From an uncultured Vampirovibrio sp. (lineage in GTDB: Bacteria > Cyanobacteriota > Vampirovibrionia > Gastranaerophilales > Gastranaerophilaceae): a stretch of DNA of 38,644 bases. The position numbers were made by a program, and so were the translations under genes. Location: NCBI GenBank assembly GCA_910577635.1, contig CAJTNR010000018.1, forward strand, positions 1 to 38,644. Direction: 5' to 3'. Positions 7,814 through 17,274 of the stretch are shown here, one piece after another. The notes under the pieces are model-generated. The model was not told the DNA's origin and did no database searches. It saw nothing but the letters and a program-made list of their open reading frames with translations. Each line of letters opens with the position of its first letter. The stretch's first letter is position 1.

Positions 7814-10720
7814 CTAATAATATTGTTCTATATAATTATAAGCTTTATCAAAGACCTCTTTATCTTTGAGCTTATATTTAATCCAAATTATACTTCTTAA
7901 GGCTTTTTTAACTTCTTGTTTTCCAGCTGTAGTTGTTTGCCATTCAGGGAAACGTACAACTTTTACAATCTCATCAATATCGTTAACTATTCTCTCAACT
8001 ATGATCGGGGTTTGTGCATTTTTTACACCATTAAACAGTTCTGTTAATGCGGCTTTACCTTTATCGATTTCTTCTCCCGGCACAACTTCTTTTTCTGCTT
8101 GTGCTGCTTCACGAGCTAGTTCAAGTAGGAGTTTTAAGAATTCTATGCTAGTTATCAAACCTTGTTCGTGTTTCTCTCTTAAATTTTCAAGTTTTTCTCC
8201 TAATTTTATAAATTTAGGATCATTACTATGAGCTCTTATTTTAGCAACAAGATTTATTTCAACTTTCATTGTAGCTTTTTTAAGATTTTTCTGTTTTTCT
8301 ATGAATTCATCAATCAATTCTGCATCCATAGTTAAAATATCCATATCATCATGCAAATCCCCAACTTCAAGATTTTCGTGAATAAGCTCAATTGTTTTTG
8401 CACCAAGCGTTGCCCAAATTAGACCACCACGGCCGTCTGTTGGTTTTACAGACTCATATACTTTACTTAACCACTTATAATCGTATTTATATGGTTGCAA
8501 GAATGTATCAGGCGAGAGTGCATTCCAAACTCTATTAAGAACTCTGTAGTCAGAAGCAAATTTATCTTTTTCTTTGTTTGTCGGAATACATTCTTGAGCT
8601 GCCATTAAACCTTCCCAGCCATCGCTAGTTCTATCAACCCCCATAAAGTAACTTAAGCATTTTTTCATTAAAGCTGGGAATTGGGTTTTGACATCTTCAA
8701 TGTTTGTAATAACTTTTTTCATTCCTGCTTCATCAAAGTCTAATGCACGAGCTACATTATCGAAAATGCCAATATAATCCACAATTAAGCCAGATGTTTT
8801 ACCTTCATCATAGACACGGTTGGTACGACATATTGCTTGAAGTAATGTATGGTCTTTCATCGGCTTATCAAGATACATAACCTGCAAGATTGGTGCATCA
8901 AATCCTGTTAGAAGTTTGGAAGTTACAATGACAAATTTTAAAGGATCATTCGGTTCTCTAAATCTATCCAAAATCTTACCTTCTGTATCTCTGTCTCTGC
9001 GATAAGCTTTGTATCGATCCTCTTTGTCATTGTTTGTATCCATAACAATAGTAGATGCTTCCGATGATATTAACTTATCAAGTTCTTCTTTGTACATCAA
9101 ACAGCACTCACGGTCATAGCATACAACTTGAGCTTTATAGCCATTTGGTTCAATCTTTGTTTTAAAGTGGTTCACAATGTGTTCACAGACTTTTTTAATT
9201 CGTTTTCTGTCATACATAATTGCTTTCATATTCACTCGACGAGAAAGTTCACACTTATCTTCTTCCGATAGATCTTTTGCAAGACAATCAAATTCCCTAT
9301 CGAGATTTTCTTTATTAACATGAAGATCTACAGGTACAGGCTCAAAATTTAATGGCAAGGTTGCTTTATCTCTTATTGAATCAGAGAATGAATACTTGCT
9401 CATATAACCACTTTTGTCTTCTGTTGCGCCAAATGTATGGAATGTATTTTTATCAATTCTATTTATAGGTGTGCCGGTTAAGCCAAAGAAGAATGCATTT
9501 GGAAGAGCTAATCTCATTTTTTCGCCAAGATTGCCTTCCTGAGTTCTATGGGCTTCATCAACCATAACTATAATATTATCTCGTTCATTTAAAACTATTT
9601 CAACATCGCCAAATCTAAATATAGTAGTTATTAATATTTTACGAGTATCATTTTTAAAGAATGTCATCAACTCTTCTTTTGTAGAAGCGCTTTCCAGATT
9701 TGGAATATCAGAAGCATTAAATGTTGCGGTTATTTGTGTTTCTAAATCAATACGATCGTCAACAATAACTACTGTTGGATTTTTTAATTCAGACATCATT
9801 CGTAATTTTTGTGCAGCAAATACCATAAGTAATGATTTCCCGGAACCCTGAAAATGCCATATTAATCCTTTTTTAGGGTATCCGGCAAGGACCCTATTTA
9901 TTATTAAATTTGCCCCTTCATATTGTTGATATCGGCAAATTATTTTATATTTTCTGTATTTTTTATCAGTAGCAAATATCGTAAAGAATTGGAATATATC
10001 CATAACTCTTTCAGGTGTAATCATATCAGCTACGCTTATTTTAACATCTGATAGTGTTCCTTCTGTTTTACAACTTGGAGTATGCCAAGGTCCCCATAAA
10101 CCTATCGGCATACATACAGAACCATATCTAAAACATTTTCCTTCAGATGCAAAGTTAAATACATTAGGTACAAACATTTGCGGAATACTTTTTTCATAAG
10201 CTGAGATATCCCCAGCACCATCTAACCAAGTTATTGCATCTCGAACCGGGGTTTTAAGTTCCCCAATTGCAACAGGAAAACCATTAATAAGTAAAACTAA
10301 ATCAAGACGTTTTCCACCTTCTTCTTTTGGAAATACCCATTGGTTTGTAACAGCATATTCGTTCTTATTAAGCTCTTCTTTAGTCATTGTACCAAAGAAC
10401 TTAATCGGAACCATTCTTCCATCTTTACCGAATGGGAAAGAATTTTCTTCAAATATGAGCTTTTTAAATTGTTCGTTTCTTGTTACTAGGTCATGCGCTT
10501 GTGTTGAAAGAATGAGTGAGCGTAATTTATATATTACTTCATCTACTCTTGAAGGTTCTTCTGCAATTTCAGGATTTAACCGAATTAAAGCATCTTTAAC
10601 CATAGGTTCTACGAGCACATCACTATATTCACGAGGAAGGTCTTCCGCTTTAATGTACTTCCAGTCGTTGTTATTTAATATTGTTATAAGCATTTGTTCT
10701 AAGGTATCTTCATTAAACAA
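7814..10720 (-). CDS. hsdR: Type I restriction enzyme, R (motor/nuclease) subunit
   Basis: 968 aa. The N-terminal nuclease domain has D140 and E154-x-K156 (RLDLVLLINGFPVAIGELK). SF2 helicase motifs follow: Walker A QGSGKS (291-296), DEAHR (388-392), LTGTP, VTSKLLTGFDAP and QAICRTNRVY. A C-terminal helical region binds the M2S core. The enzyme translocates DNA and cuts when unmodified sites are bound. All motifs appear intact and length is normal. The start overlaps the hsdS end by 8 bases with GGAGG in hsdS. It is the last gene of the type I operon; about 200 bases with two hairpins separate it from the HNH gene. Confidence 0.95.
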   Translation of the reverse strand: MFNEDTLEQMLITILNNNDWKYIKAEDLPREYSDVLVEPMVKDALIRLNPEIAEEPSRVDEVIYKLRSLILSTQAHDLVTRNEQFKKLIFEENSFPFGKDGRMVPIKFFGTMTKEELNKNEYAVTNQWVFPKEEGGKRLDLVLLINGFPVAIGELKTPVRDAITWLDGAGDISAYEKSIPQMFVPNVFNFASEGKCFRYGSVCMPIGLWGPWHTPSCKTEGTLSDVKISVADMITPERVMDIFQFFTIFATDKKYRKYKIICRYQQYEGANLIINRVLAGYPKKGLIWHFQGSGKSLLMVFAAQKLRMMSELKNPTVVIVDDRIDLETQITATFNASDIPNLESASTKEELMTFFKNDTRKILITTIFRFGDVEIVLNERDNIIVMVDEAHRTQEGNLGEKMRLALPNAFFFGLTGTPINRIDKNTFHTFGATEDKSGYMSKYSFSDSIRDKATLPLNFEPVPVDLHVNKENLDREFDCLAKDLSEEDKCELSRRVNMKAIMYDRKRIKKVCEHIVNHFKTKIEPNGYKAQVVCYDRECCLMYKEELDKLISSEASTIVMDTNNDKEDRYKAYRRDRDTEGKILDRFREPNDPLKFVIVTSKLLTGFDAPILQVMYLDKPMKDHTLLQAICRTNRVYDEGKTSGLIVDYIGIFDNVARALDFDEAGMKKVITNIEDVKTQFPALMKKCLSYFMGVDRTSDGWEGLMAAQECIPTNKEKDKFASDYRVLNRVWNALSPDTFLQPYKYDYKWLSKVYESVKPTDGRGGLIWATLGAKTIELIHENLEVGDLHDDMDILTMDAELIDEFIEKQKNLKKATMKVEINLVAKIRAHSNDPKFIKLGEKLENLREKHEQGLITSIEFLKLLLELAREAAQAEKEVVPGEEIDKGKAALTELFNGVKNAQTPIIVERIVNDIDEIVKVVRFPEWQTTTAGKQEVKKALRSIIWIKYKLKDKEVFDKAYNYIEQYY

Positions 10721-11855
10721 GTGAGGCCTCCTTGGTTAAATTTTGGTTTACTAACGTTTTTGTTAATTTATCAAGATTGGTTAAAGATAATTGTACTTTA
10801 CTTACTGTTGTCTTTACACTTTTTGCATATTCAATATATTCATTTTGCTTATCTATTGAAGGGACAGGTATCAATACATTGCCAATAGTGTTTTTGTTCA
10901 ATGTACACCCTTTTACTGCTTGTTTTGTAACACTAGACCAATCTATATAATTTAATAGCTCCTTAACAAAATATGGTTTTACCTCATACTTTTGTTTATT
11001 AATAAAAGCCATTATTGCTTCATTTGCATAAATGTTCTCACTCGTTATTGCTGTTTTCCCTATTGTTAATTTAAAAGTCATAATAACTGTATCTTTAGGT
11101 ACAATTTTTATCCCCGTTTCGTTTTTTGCAACTTCTGATATATATTCTTTTGTATCTTTTGTATAATCATCAAAGTAATTAAAGTCTGCTATTGATATCC
11201 AGCGATATTTGGGACTATCCCAATATTTAACATTGTTTCTCGAAGGAGTTTTTCCCATTTGTAATTCGAAAACGTCGGATATTTTTACTTTATTTGCACT
11301 AGTATTTGTACTTAAATCACCAAATAACTCAATAAATTTTGATTTTAGCAATTGAGTTTGTGTTTGAAGTAGTTTTTTATAAGCCTGTTTTGTTTCTTCT
11401 GCAGCCCAAAGAAGTGCAGCCAGCTCACGTTGTTTATCTAAATCCGGCAATTCAAATTCATAATTTTGTAAATGCACCCACTTAACCCTGGGGGATAATG
11501 AACCAGCAGATTTTTCCACCGCATAATTAAACAAATTATCATTTTGTATAATAAATGGTAGAAGTTCAGGGGCAATCTTATCCGGTTTAGCTTCTATTAC
11601 AGTAATATCACCAGAACATATTCCGTCAAAAGGAGCAACAGCCGCCTTTTTAAGATATGCTCTTCTGCGACCAAATAGAACATCTCCTTTATGAAAAACT
11701 TTTGTAAAAGTATTATCTATATTTTCTGCCCATTGAGTCAAAGTAACTTCTTGAGGGATTAAATGCTCTAAACCAACAATATGGTTATTGTATTTATCTG
11801 TTTTACAATTTTCTTTACGTTCATTTGCTACATCACCTAAACAAACTTTTGTCAT
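10713..11855 (-). CDS. hsdS: Type I restriction-modification specificity subunit
   Basis: 380 aa with two target-recognition domains, each followed by a conserved helical segment: TRD1 about 1-140, helix LDKQRELAALLWAAEETKQ (about 143-185), TRD2 about 186-335 (beginning KVKISDVFELQMGKTPS), helix SIDKQNEYIEYAKSVKT to the end. It sets the bipartite DNA target for methylation and cleavage. The start has an AAAGGAGGG site within the end of hsdM and sits 1 base after that gene. The two TRDs are dissimilar, so an asymmetric site is expected. No silent hsdS cassettes are visible nearby, although a recombinase sits upstream of the operon. Confidence 0.92.
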   Translation of the reverse strand: MTKVCLGDVANERKENCKTDKYNNHIVGLEHLIPQEVTLTQWAENIDNTFTKVFHKGDVLFGRRRAYLKKAAVAPFDGICSGDITVIEAKPDKIAPELLPFIIQNDNLFNYAVEKSAGSLSPRVKWVHLQNYEFELPDLDKQRELAALLWAAEETKQAYKKLLQTQTQLLKSKFIELFGDLSTNTSANKVKISDVFELQMGKTPSRNNVKYWDSPKYRWISIADFNYFDDYTKDTKEYISEVAKNETGIKIVPKDTVIMTFKLTIGKTAITSENIYANEAIMAFINKQKYEVKPYFVKELLNYIDWSSVTKQAVKGCTLNKNTIGNVLIPVPSIDKQNEYIEYAKSVKTTVSKVQLSLTNLDKLTKTLVNQNLTKEASLV

Positions 11856-11856
11856 A

Positions 11857-13338
11857 TTATCCCTCCTTTCTAATCATTGCTACTAATTCCTTATAGTTTT
11901 TTCTCGTTTCATTAGAACTTTTGAGCCAATCTTGACAACACTTATCTAAATCATAAATTTCTTCTTTTTTCACTTCTGTTTGCTCATTGACATATAAAGG
12001 AATACTCAATGAATATCCATTGTTTTCAATATCTTTTATCGTTGCTTTTTGGGCAAACCCAGGAATACTTTCATAATCATCATAAGCATTTGCTATTTTT
12101 GTTATGTGTTCATCTTCCAAGAAACTTTCAGCATTTTTTCTTGTAACTTCTTTGACTGCATTTATAAATAAAACTTTACTTCGATTTTCAGGGGTCTTAT
12201 TAGTTCGACAAATCATAATACAAGCTTCCATTGGTGAATTATAGAAAAGGTTTGGACCTAATCCTATTACAGCTTCTAATAAATCCGATTTGATAAGTTT
12301 TGTCCGCAAATCTTTTTCTTCATCTCTAAACAATACACCGTGTGGGAATAATATTGCACAACGACCGTTTTCTGTATCTAAACTTGTTAGTATGTGCTGC
12401 AAAAACGCATAATCGGCTCTACCTTGAGGTGGAGTTCCAAGCGTATTTCTGCCATATTTATCTGATTCGAATGCTGCTCTATCCCATTGTTTAATTGAAT
12501 ATGGAGGATTTGCTAAAACTAAATTAAATTGTTTTAACTTACCTTTTTCAATAAAGCCCGGATTTTTTAATGTATCATCATTACATATTTCAAAATCCTT
12601 TATATCGTGCAAAAATAAATTCATTCTTGCAATCGCAGACGAAAGCTGATTGACTTCCTGTCCATAAAGTTTAACATTGCGCCATTCTTGTTTTTTATTT
12701 TTTAAATAAGCAATACAAGATATTAACATGCCAGCACTACCACAAGTAGGATCATAAACAGATTCATTTGATTGTGGCTTTAACATTTCTGTCATAAGAT
12801 GAACAACTGTTCTATTTGTATAAAATTCTTGTGCTGTATGGCCACTGTCATCTGCAAACTTTTTAATCAAGTATTCATAACCTTGCCCAAGTTCATCTTC
12901 CGGACAATTTTCAATAGATAAAGTTTTGCTGCTAAAATGTTCTATTAAATCTTTCAATAATTTATCTGGTAAGCGTTTTTTATTTGTCCAAGGTGCATTT
13001 CCAAATACACCTTGCAATCTTTCTACGTTTGCTTTTTCAATTGTTCTAAAAGCATTCATAATGGCGGTACCAACATTTTCAGAAATTGAACGTACGTTTT
13101 TCCAGTGATGTCCTTTGGGAACAACAAATCTATGTATCTCATCCCACTCAAGAGCTTCTTTACCGTATTGCTTGATAGCATTTTGACACTCTTCATCATA
13201 TACATCGCAAATTCTTTTAAAGAAAAGCAACGGGAAAATATACTGTTTATAAGCACCTGCATCAATATTGGTTCTCAAAAGAACAGCAGAACCCCATAAA
13301 TATGATTCTAATTCATCAATTGTTATTCTATTGCTCAT
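11857..13338 (-). CDS. hsdM: Type I methyltransferase subunit, copy proximal to hsdS
   Basis: 493 aa N6-adenine methyltransferase. An HsdM_N helical domain (LLFFKRICDVYDEE) is followed by AdoMet motif I DPTCGSAGML and catalytic motif IV NPPYS. Motif I departs from the usual DPACGTGGML, but the Gly spacing is kept. It methylates host DNA with HsdS and forms the core that HsdR joins. The start overlaps the upstream hsdM by 11 bases. The neighbouring gene is a second complete HsdM with the same architecture, so this is a tandem paralogue pair. Which copy, or both, pairs with HsdS cannot be told from sequence. Confidence 0.93.
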   Translation of the reverse strand: MSNRITIDELESYLWGSAVLLRTNIDAGAYKQYIFPLLFFKRICDVYDEECQNAIKQYGKEALEWDEIHRFVVPKGHHWKNVRSISENVGTAIMNAFRTIEKANVERLQGVFGNAPWTNKKRLPDKLLKDLIEHFSSKTLSIENCPEDELGQGYEYLIKKFADDSGHTAQEFYTNRTVVHLMTEMLKPQSNESVYDPTCGSAGMLISCIAYLKNKKQEWRNVKLYGQEVNQLSSAIARMNLFLHDIKDFEICNDDTLKNPGFIEKGKLKQFNLVLANPPYSIKQWDRAAFESDKYGRNTLGTPPQGRADYAFLQHILTSLDTENGRCAILFPHGVLFRDEEKDLRTKLIKSDLLEAVIGLGPNLFYNSPMEACIMICRTNKTPENRSKVLFINAVKEVTRKNAESFLEDEHITKIANAYDDYESIPGFAQKATIKDIENNGYSLSIPLYVNEQTEVKKEEIYDLDKCCQDWLKSSNETRKNYKELVAMIRKEG

Positions 13339-14839
13339 TGATGTAACCCCCTTTGATTAACAGGGATTTGAACTTATCTTCAGCTTTAATAATATCTGAT
13401 AATGTGTTTAAAAATTCTTGTTTTACAATTTCAGCACTTATTGTTTGTTCTTTTTCCTGTTCTATATATAAATTAGCAGATAACCCATAGTTGTGTTTTG
13501 CAGTATCTTCTATGGATATTATTCTGCATTTCCCTTTTTCATTTTTGTAATTTTTATATAATTCGTAAATTTCATCAATATTTTCATCAAGCATTATATT
13601 TTGTGCACGTTTGGGGGTATATATCTTTGAAGCATTAATCAGACAAATTTTACGCTTATGTTCTTGTTTTTTGTTGTTATTCAAGATTAATGCACAAGCC
13701 GGAACCCCTGTATTAAAAAACAGACCCGTTGCAAATATAATAATTGCTTCTATTTTATCGCTGCTAATAAGCTTTTGCCTAAGAGTTTGTTCTTGTCCCT
13801 CTCTAAATAAAACTCCTTGTGGTAATACAACAGCGCATCTTCCATTGTTTTTATCCATGGATTTAACCATATGCTGTAGCCAGGCATAGTCTGCACAAGA
13901 ATCCGAAGGACATCCCCAAATATTGCGGCCATATACGTCAGACGTGAAAGCATCTGATCCCCAATTTTCTAATGAAAAAGGAGGATTAGCAATTACACAA
14001 TCAAACGCTTTGAGCTGTCCTCTAAAAATATGTAGCGGATTTCTTAAAGTATCACCTTGCAAAATATTAAAATCTTTAGCTCCGTGCAAAAACAAATTCA
14101 TTCGTGCAATCGCTGAAGTTGCAAGGTTCTTCTCCTGGCCATAAATTTTACCATAGGATTGCTTATCATTATTCATTCTATGAATTGCTTCTATAAGCAT
14201 ACCACCCGTGCCACAAGCAGGATCATAAACTGTTTCGCCAGGTTTTGGGTCTAATATCCTTGTTAAAAGTTTTACGATTGAACGTGGTGTGTAAAACTCT
14301 GCCGCATTTTTTTTAGATAAATCTGCAAATTTTTTAATAAGATATTCGTAACTATCACCCATAATATCGTCAGAATAATTATTATTTCCGACTTTTTTCT
14401 GAGACATATGTTCAACAAGATCTTTTAATCTTTCATCAGACAATTTACTTTTATCTGTCCAATCAGCATCATCAAAACTTGTAAAAACTCCACTTAAGGT
14501 GTCTGGATTTACTCTTTCAATTCCAGTCATAGCCTTTACAATGGCTTTTCCTATATCTTTACTTTTTTCTCTAACATCCATCCAATGACAACCTTCTGGA
14601 ATTACAAAACGATGATTTTCTGCAAATGTTGCATATTCTTCATCTCCACCGGATTCTTCAAGTGCCTTTTGTGTTTCTTCGTCATAGACATCAGAAATTC
14701 TCTTAAAGAATAAAATCGGAGTTACATAGCTTTTAAACTCATCTTGGTTTATCGGCCCTCTTAATATATTACATGCCTCATATAAATGATTAAATAATTC
14801 TTCTTGACTTGTCATTTCTTCCGCTACTTTAATTGCCAT
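13328..14839 (-). CDS. hsdM: Type I methyltransferase subunit, second paralogue
   Basis: 503 aa. N-terminal helical domain LFFKRISDVYDEE, canonical AdoMet motif I DPACGTGGML and catalytic NPPFS. All parts of an active HsdM are present. It begins 9 bases after the end of the methyltransferase-TRD fusion gene, with an AGGAGTG site, and its 3' end overlaps the next hsdM by 11 bases. The two HsdM proteins resemble each other over their length but differ at many positions, so they are an old duplication or a merger of two systems. A heteromeric M1-M2-S core is possible but unproven. Confidence 0.93.
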   Translation of the reverse strand: MAIKVAEEMTSQEELFNHLYEACNILRGPINQDEFKSYVTPILFFKRISDVYDEETQKALEESGGDEEYATFAENHRFVIPEGCHWMDVREKSKDIGKAIVKAMTGIERVNPDTLSGVFTSFDDADWTDKSKLSDERLKDLVEHMSQKKVGNNNYSDDIMGDSYEYLIKKFADLSKKNAAEFYTPRSIVKLLTRILDPKPGETVYDPACGTGGMLIEAIHRMNNDKQSYGKIYGQEKNLATSAIARMNLFLHGAKDFNILQGDTLRNPLHIFRGQLKAFDCVIANPPFSLENWGSDAFTSDVYGRNIWGCPSDSCADYAWLQHMVKSMDKNNGRCAVVLPQGVLFREGQEQTLRQKLISSDKIEAIIIFATGLFFNTGVPACALILNNNKKQEHKRKICLINASKIYTPKRAQNIMLDENIDEIYELYKNYKNEKGKCRIISIEDTAKHNYGLSANLYIEQEKEQTISAEIVKQEFLNTLSDIIKAEDKFKSLLIKGGYINEQ

Positions 14840-14848
14840 TATTCACTC

Positions 14849-16441
14849 CTAAAATTTATTCTGTAATTCCTTGACTACGTTTTGCCATCTATCGTTAGCA
14901 GCATTAATAGTATTCTGATACAAAGATAATTCTTTTTCATACTCTTCCGAGATTACTCTTTGTTCCTCTAATAGTAACATTGGAATTTCTACTGACATTA
15001 TGTCTTTGTAGCTAATATTCATTAACGTTGTACCTTGTTGTAGAGCCTTGATTTGTTTTATACCAATAGGACTATCTAAAAATATTTTAAGATATACAGG
15101 TAAAAGCTGAGTTTGGTTAACTCTTATTACAATAAGGTTAGAAGATGCAATGCAAGGATATTTCTGCGATTTAAACACGGCTGTCTTGATGGTTGTACCT
15201 CTCGCTGGAATTAAAATATCACCATCTTCCAATATATAATTTAATATTTTACGTTCGTCAGTATCTAAGTGATCTAAAGAATTATAATCTATATCAAATT
15301 CTTTGATGTTTGTAATATTTACAACACCCACAGTGCCAGTTTCGTCTTTTGAGTTAACAACTTTACCCCTAAAAGAATGAGCGACATCTCCCAAAGTTAT
15401 TCTTTTAGTGTTTGAATTTTGGAAATTTTGCCAGTCGTCATCTTGTCTTGCAAATATTTTATCTATATTCCAATCTCCAAATTCTTCAAGCTCAGTGTTC
15501 ATCACAAAGGTTTCGTCTTCCAATTTAATTGAAACTTCCTTTGGTTTTTTATCAACAACCTTCTTGTATCGTCTAATGGTTACATCATCAGTCATACCTG
15601 AAGCTATGGTGAATAAATAAGTTTTTATTGCGGTTGAACTGAATATTCCGGTAGGTAGCTCAGATATTTCTTCAATTTTATACATTTTTTGAATAAAATT
15701 ACGCAATTCTTCAACTCGGCCGGTTGCAAAGGTTATACGTGCAGGAAGAATAGTAACAAGTTTTCCTGTAAATGATAAGTGGTATAGCAAACTCTCAGTT
15801 GATGCCAATTCATACTCTCTGCATATAAAATCTCTTTGCTGTTCAACCATCATTCTTACCCCAAAAGGAGGCAGAGAAAGTATTAAATCAAATTTTTGAG
15901 ATGTAAATTCAAAATTATTCATTCCAACTTGTATTATTTCTACGTTATTGTATTCTGCAAATATTTCTTTTAATAGCTCGCAATGCAAGGATTGAACCGT
16001 TGTTATTAAATATGAACAGTTTTTGTTTTTATCGATAATTTCTTTTAATGCAAGTGAAAACTTTTCACCATCCTTAATTAAAACATTTGAGAGATTTTCA
16101 CTAATTTTATCAAGCAATAAGTTGCATATTGAATCAGGTACTTGTATATGACCATTCTTATCAGTATCTATAGTAAGCACATCCGTCCAATCTAATTCCA
16201 TCGATTTAACAGTTTGATAAAAATTTAAAAATACATTTGCACTTTCAAACGCATTAACGCATCCATATTTATTGCTAATGTATCGTGAGCAGTCGTACAA
16301 AGATTCATTTATATCATTGGGATCATTTGCTTCTTTTTTAACTTTAAGTGTAACAAAAAGTGCAGTTGCAAGCTCTCCCATGGGAAGTATTTCTTTTAGA
16401 TAACTTGCTTTTTTGAATATATCCGAATTTGTATTTTTCAT
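14849..16441 (-). CDS. Degenerate N6-methyltransferase fused to an S-type recognition domain
   Basis: I choose the ATG at 16441 (MKNTNSDIFKKASYLKE), which has a GGAGA site 8 bases upstream; the frame is open to 16597, but that extension covers the palindromic promoter. The 530-aa product has a methyltransferase-like first part with the motif IV position reading LILSLPPFG instead of NPPF and no recognisable DPxxGxG motif I, then NFIQKMYKIEEISELPTGIF and AIKTYLFTI, as in HsdM C-terminal strands. From about residue 330 (NTKRITLGDVAHSFRGKVV) it turns into a single HsdS-like TRD ending with a coiled segment (LLLEEQRVISEEYEKEL). It is first in the type I operon. Likely non-catalytic, acting in recognition or assembly; that role is inference. 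Confidence 0.75.
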   Translation of the reverse strand: MKNTNSDIFKKASYLKEILPMGELATALFVTLKVKKEANDPNDINESLYDCSRYISNKYGCVNAFESANVFLNFYQTVKSMELDWTDVLTIDTDKNGHIQVPDSICNLLLDKISENLSNVLIKDGEKFSLALKEIIDKNKNCSYLITTVQSLHCELLKEIFAEYNNVEIIQVGMNNFEFTSQKFDLILSLPPFGVRMMVEQQRDFICREYELASTESLLYHLSFTGKLVTILPARITFATGRVEELRNFIQKMYKIEEISELPTGIFSSTAIKTYLFTIASGMTDDVTIRRYKKVVDKKPKEVSIKLEDETFVMNTELEEFGDWNIDKIFARQDDDWQNFQNSNTKRITLGDVAHSFRGKVVNSKDETGTVGVVNITNIKEFDIDYNSLDHLDTDERKILNYILEDGDILIPARGTTIKTAVFKSQKYPCIASSNLIVIRVNQTQLLPVYLKIFLDSPIGIKQIKALQQGTTLMNISYKDIMSVEIPMLLLEEQRVISEEYEKELSLYQNTINAANDRWQNVVKELQNKF

Positions 16442-16468
16442 GAGATTTCTCCATGATTTAATTTTACC

Positions 16469-16502
16469 ATTATATAGTACTACAAATGAAAAATATTTGC
16501 AA
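16469..16502 (-). promoter_or_regulatory. Promoter of the type I RM operon
   Basis: On the minus strand TTGCAA (16497-16502) lies 17 bases from TACTAT (16474-16479); an overlapping TATAAT (16469-16474) is an alternative -10. The -35 forms the gene-proximal end of the palindrome at 16497-16542, so the palindrome is placed to regulate this promoter. Confidence 0.45.
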
Positions 16503-16542
16503 CTATAATTTTGGTATTGTAATACCAAAATTATAGTTGCAA
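16497..16542. repeat. Perfect 22-bp-arm palindrome upstream of the type I RM operon
   Basis: Arms 16497-16518 and 16521-16542 are exact reverse complements around a central GT. The core is AACTATAATTTTGGTATT, then GT, then its complement. No T tract adjoins it, so a terminator is unlikely. It could be a repressor or activator operator, or a recombination site for the tyrosine recombinase encoded 83 bases away. Confidence 0.75.
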
Positions 16543-16624
16543 GCTTGCATCTTCGTATCTGTGATTGGATTAGAAGGAATGATGGCAAAGTTAACATGTC
16601 TTAACATGTAGTATTCTAACTGTC

Positions 16625-17149
16625 TTACAAATAAAAATTCCTATAAACCTCATCGATGTCTTCTTGTTCGATTCCGATATAGCGTAGAGTGATGGAAGGG
16701 GTGGAGTGGTTGAAGATTTTTTGAAGCATTACAATATCGTCGTATTGTTGGTAAAAGTGGTAGCCGAAGGTTTTTCGTAAGGTATGTGTTCCGATTCTGC
16801 CCTTGATTCCGACCATTCGGGCAGCTTTGTTTATGATTCTATATGCCTGGGCTCTGTCGAGTCTGTATCCTTTTTGCGTAAAAAATAAAGGTCTTTCATC
16901 GGGTTTGTCTTTGACGAATTTCTCAATCTCAACTTTTAAGTTTTCATTAATCGGAAATTTCTTGTATTTATTGGTTTTCTTTTCTCTTAGTTCTATATAG
17001 TCTTTGACGTTGAGTGAGAGGATATCAGCAATTCTTAGTCCGCTATTTATTCCGAAGCTGAAAAGCAGAGCGTTGCGTGGTTTTTTGGATAGAATTCGTT
17101 TAATATTTTGGATATCTTCTATGCTTTTTATGGGTTCGACGATGTTCAT
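16625..17149 (-). CDS. Small tyrosine recombinase/integrase
   Basis: 174 aa from ATG 17149, chosen over the GTG at 17155 because the GAGG site is then correctly spaced. Numbered from the GTG, the catalytic residues of the tyrosine recombinase family are R41 (NSGLRIADILSL), H124 and R127 (GTHTLRKTFG), H150 (FNHSTPSITLRY) and Y159. The N-terminal SAM-like core-binding domain of XerC/phage integrases is missing, so this is the catalytic domain alone, a form seen beside type I RM loci and integrated elements. It may move the island or rearrange specificity genes, or it may simply be a remnant regulator-like integrase. It is transcribed in the same direction as the RM operon, which lies downstream of it across the palindrome. 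Confidence 0.85.
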   Translation of the reverse strand: MNIVEPIKSIEDIQNIKRILSKKPRNALLFSFGINSGLRIADILSLNVKDYIELREKKTNKYKKFPINENLKVEIEKFVKDKPDERPLFFTQKGYRLDRAQAYRIINKAARMVGIKGRIGTHTLRKTFGYHFYQQYDDIVMLQKIFNHSTPSITLRYIGIEQEDIDEVYRNFYL

Positions 17150-17261
17150 TTGCACCTCACGGTTTCAAGCTATAACATTAATTACCTAAAAGATAGCAAA
17201 ATTAAAGCTGTATAAGGAAATTTCAAACTGTGTTCAAAAACTGTTTAAAAGGTGTTTAAGT

Positions 17262-17274
17262 TATAATTAAAGAA
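17262..17274 (+). promoter_or_regulatory. -10 box placing the CoiA-like start codon at or near +1
   Basis: TATAAT at 17262-17267 is followed by only six bases before the ATG at 17274, and no ribosome-binding site fits between. If this -10 is used, the mRNA is leaderless. A good -35 is not obvious. Confidence 0.35.

Noticed and set aside
16442..16597. Longer N-terminus for the methyltransferase-TRD fusion
   Set aside because: The extension encodes the palindrome and promoter; ATG 16441 has a proper ribosome-binding site.
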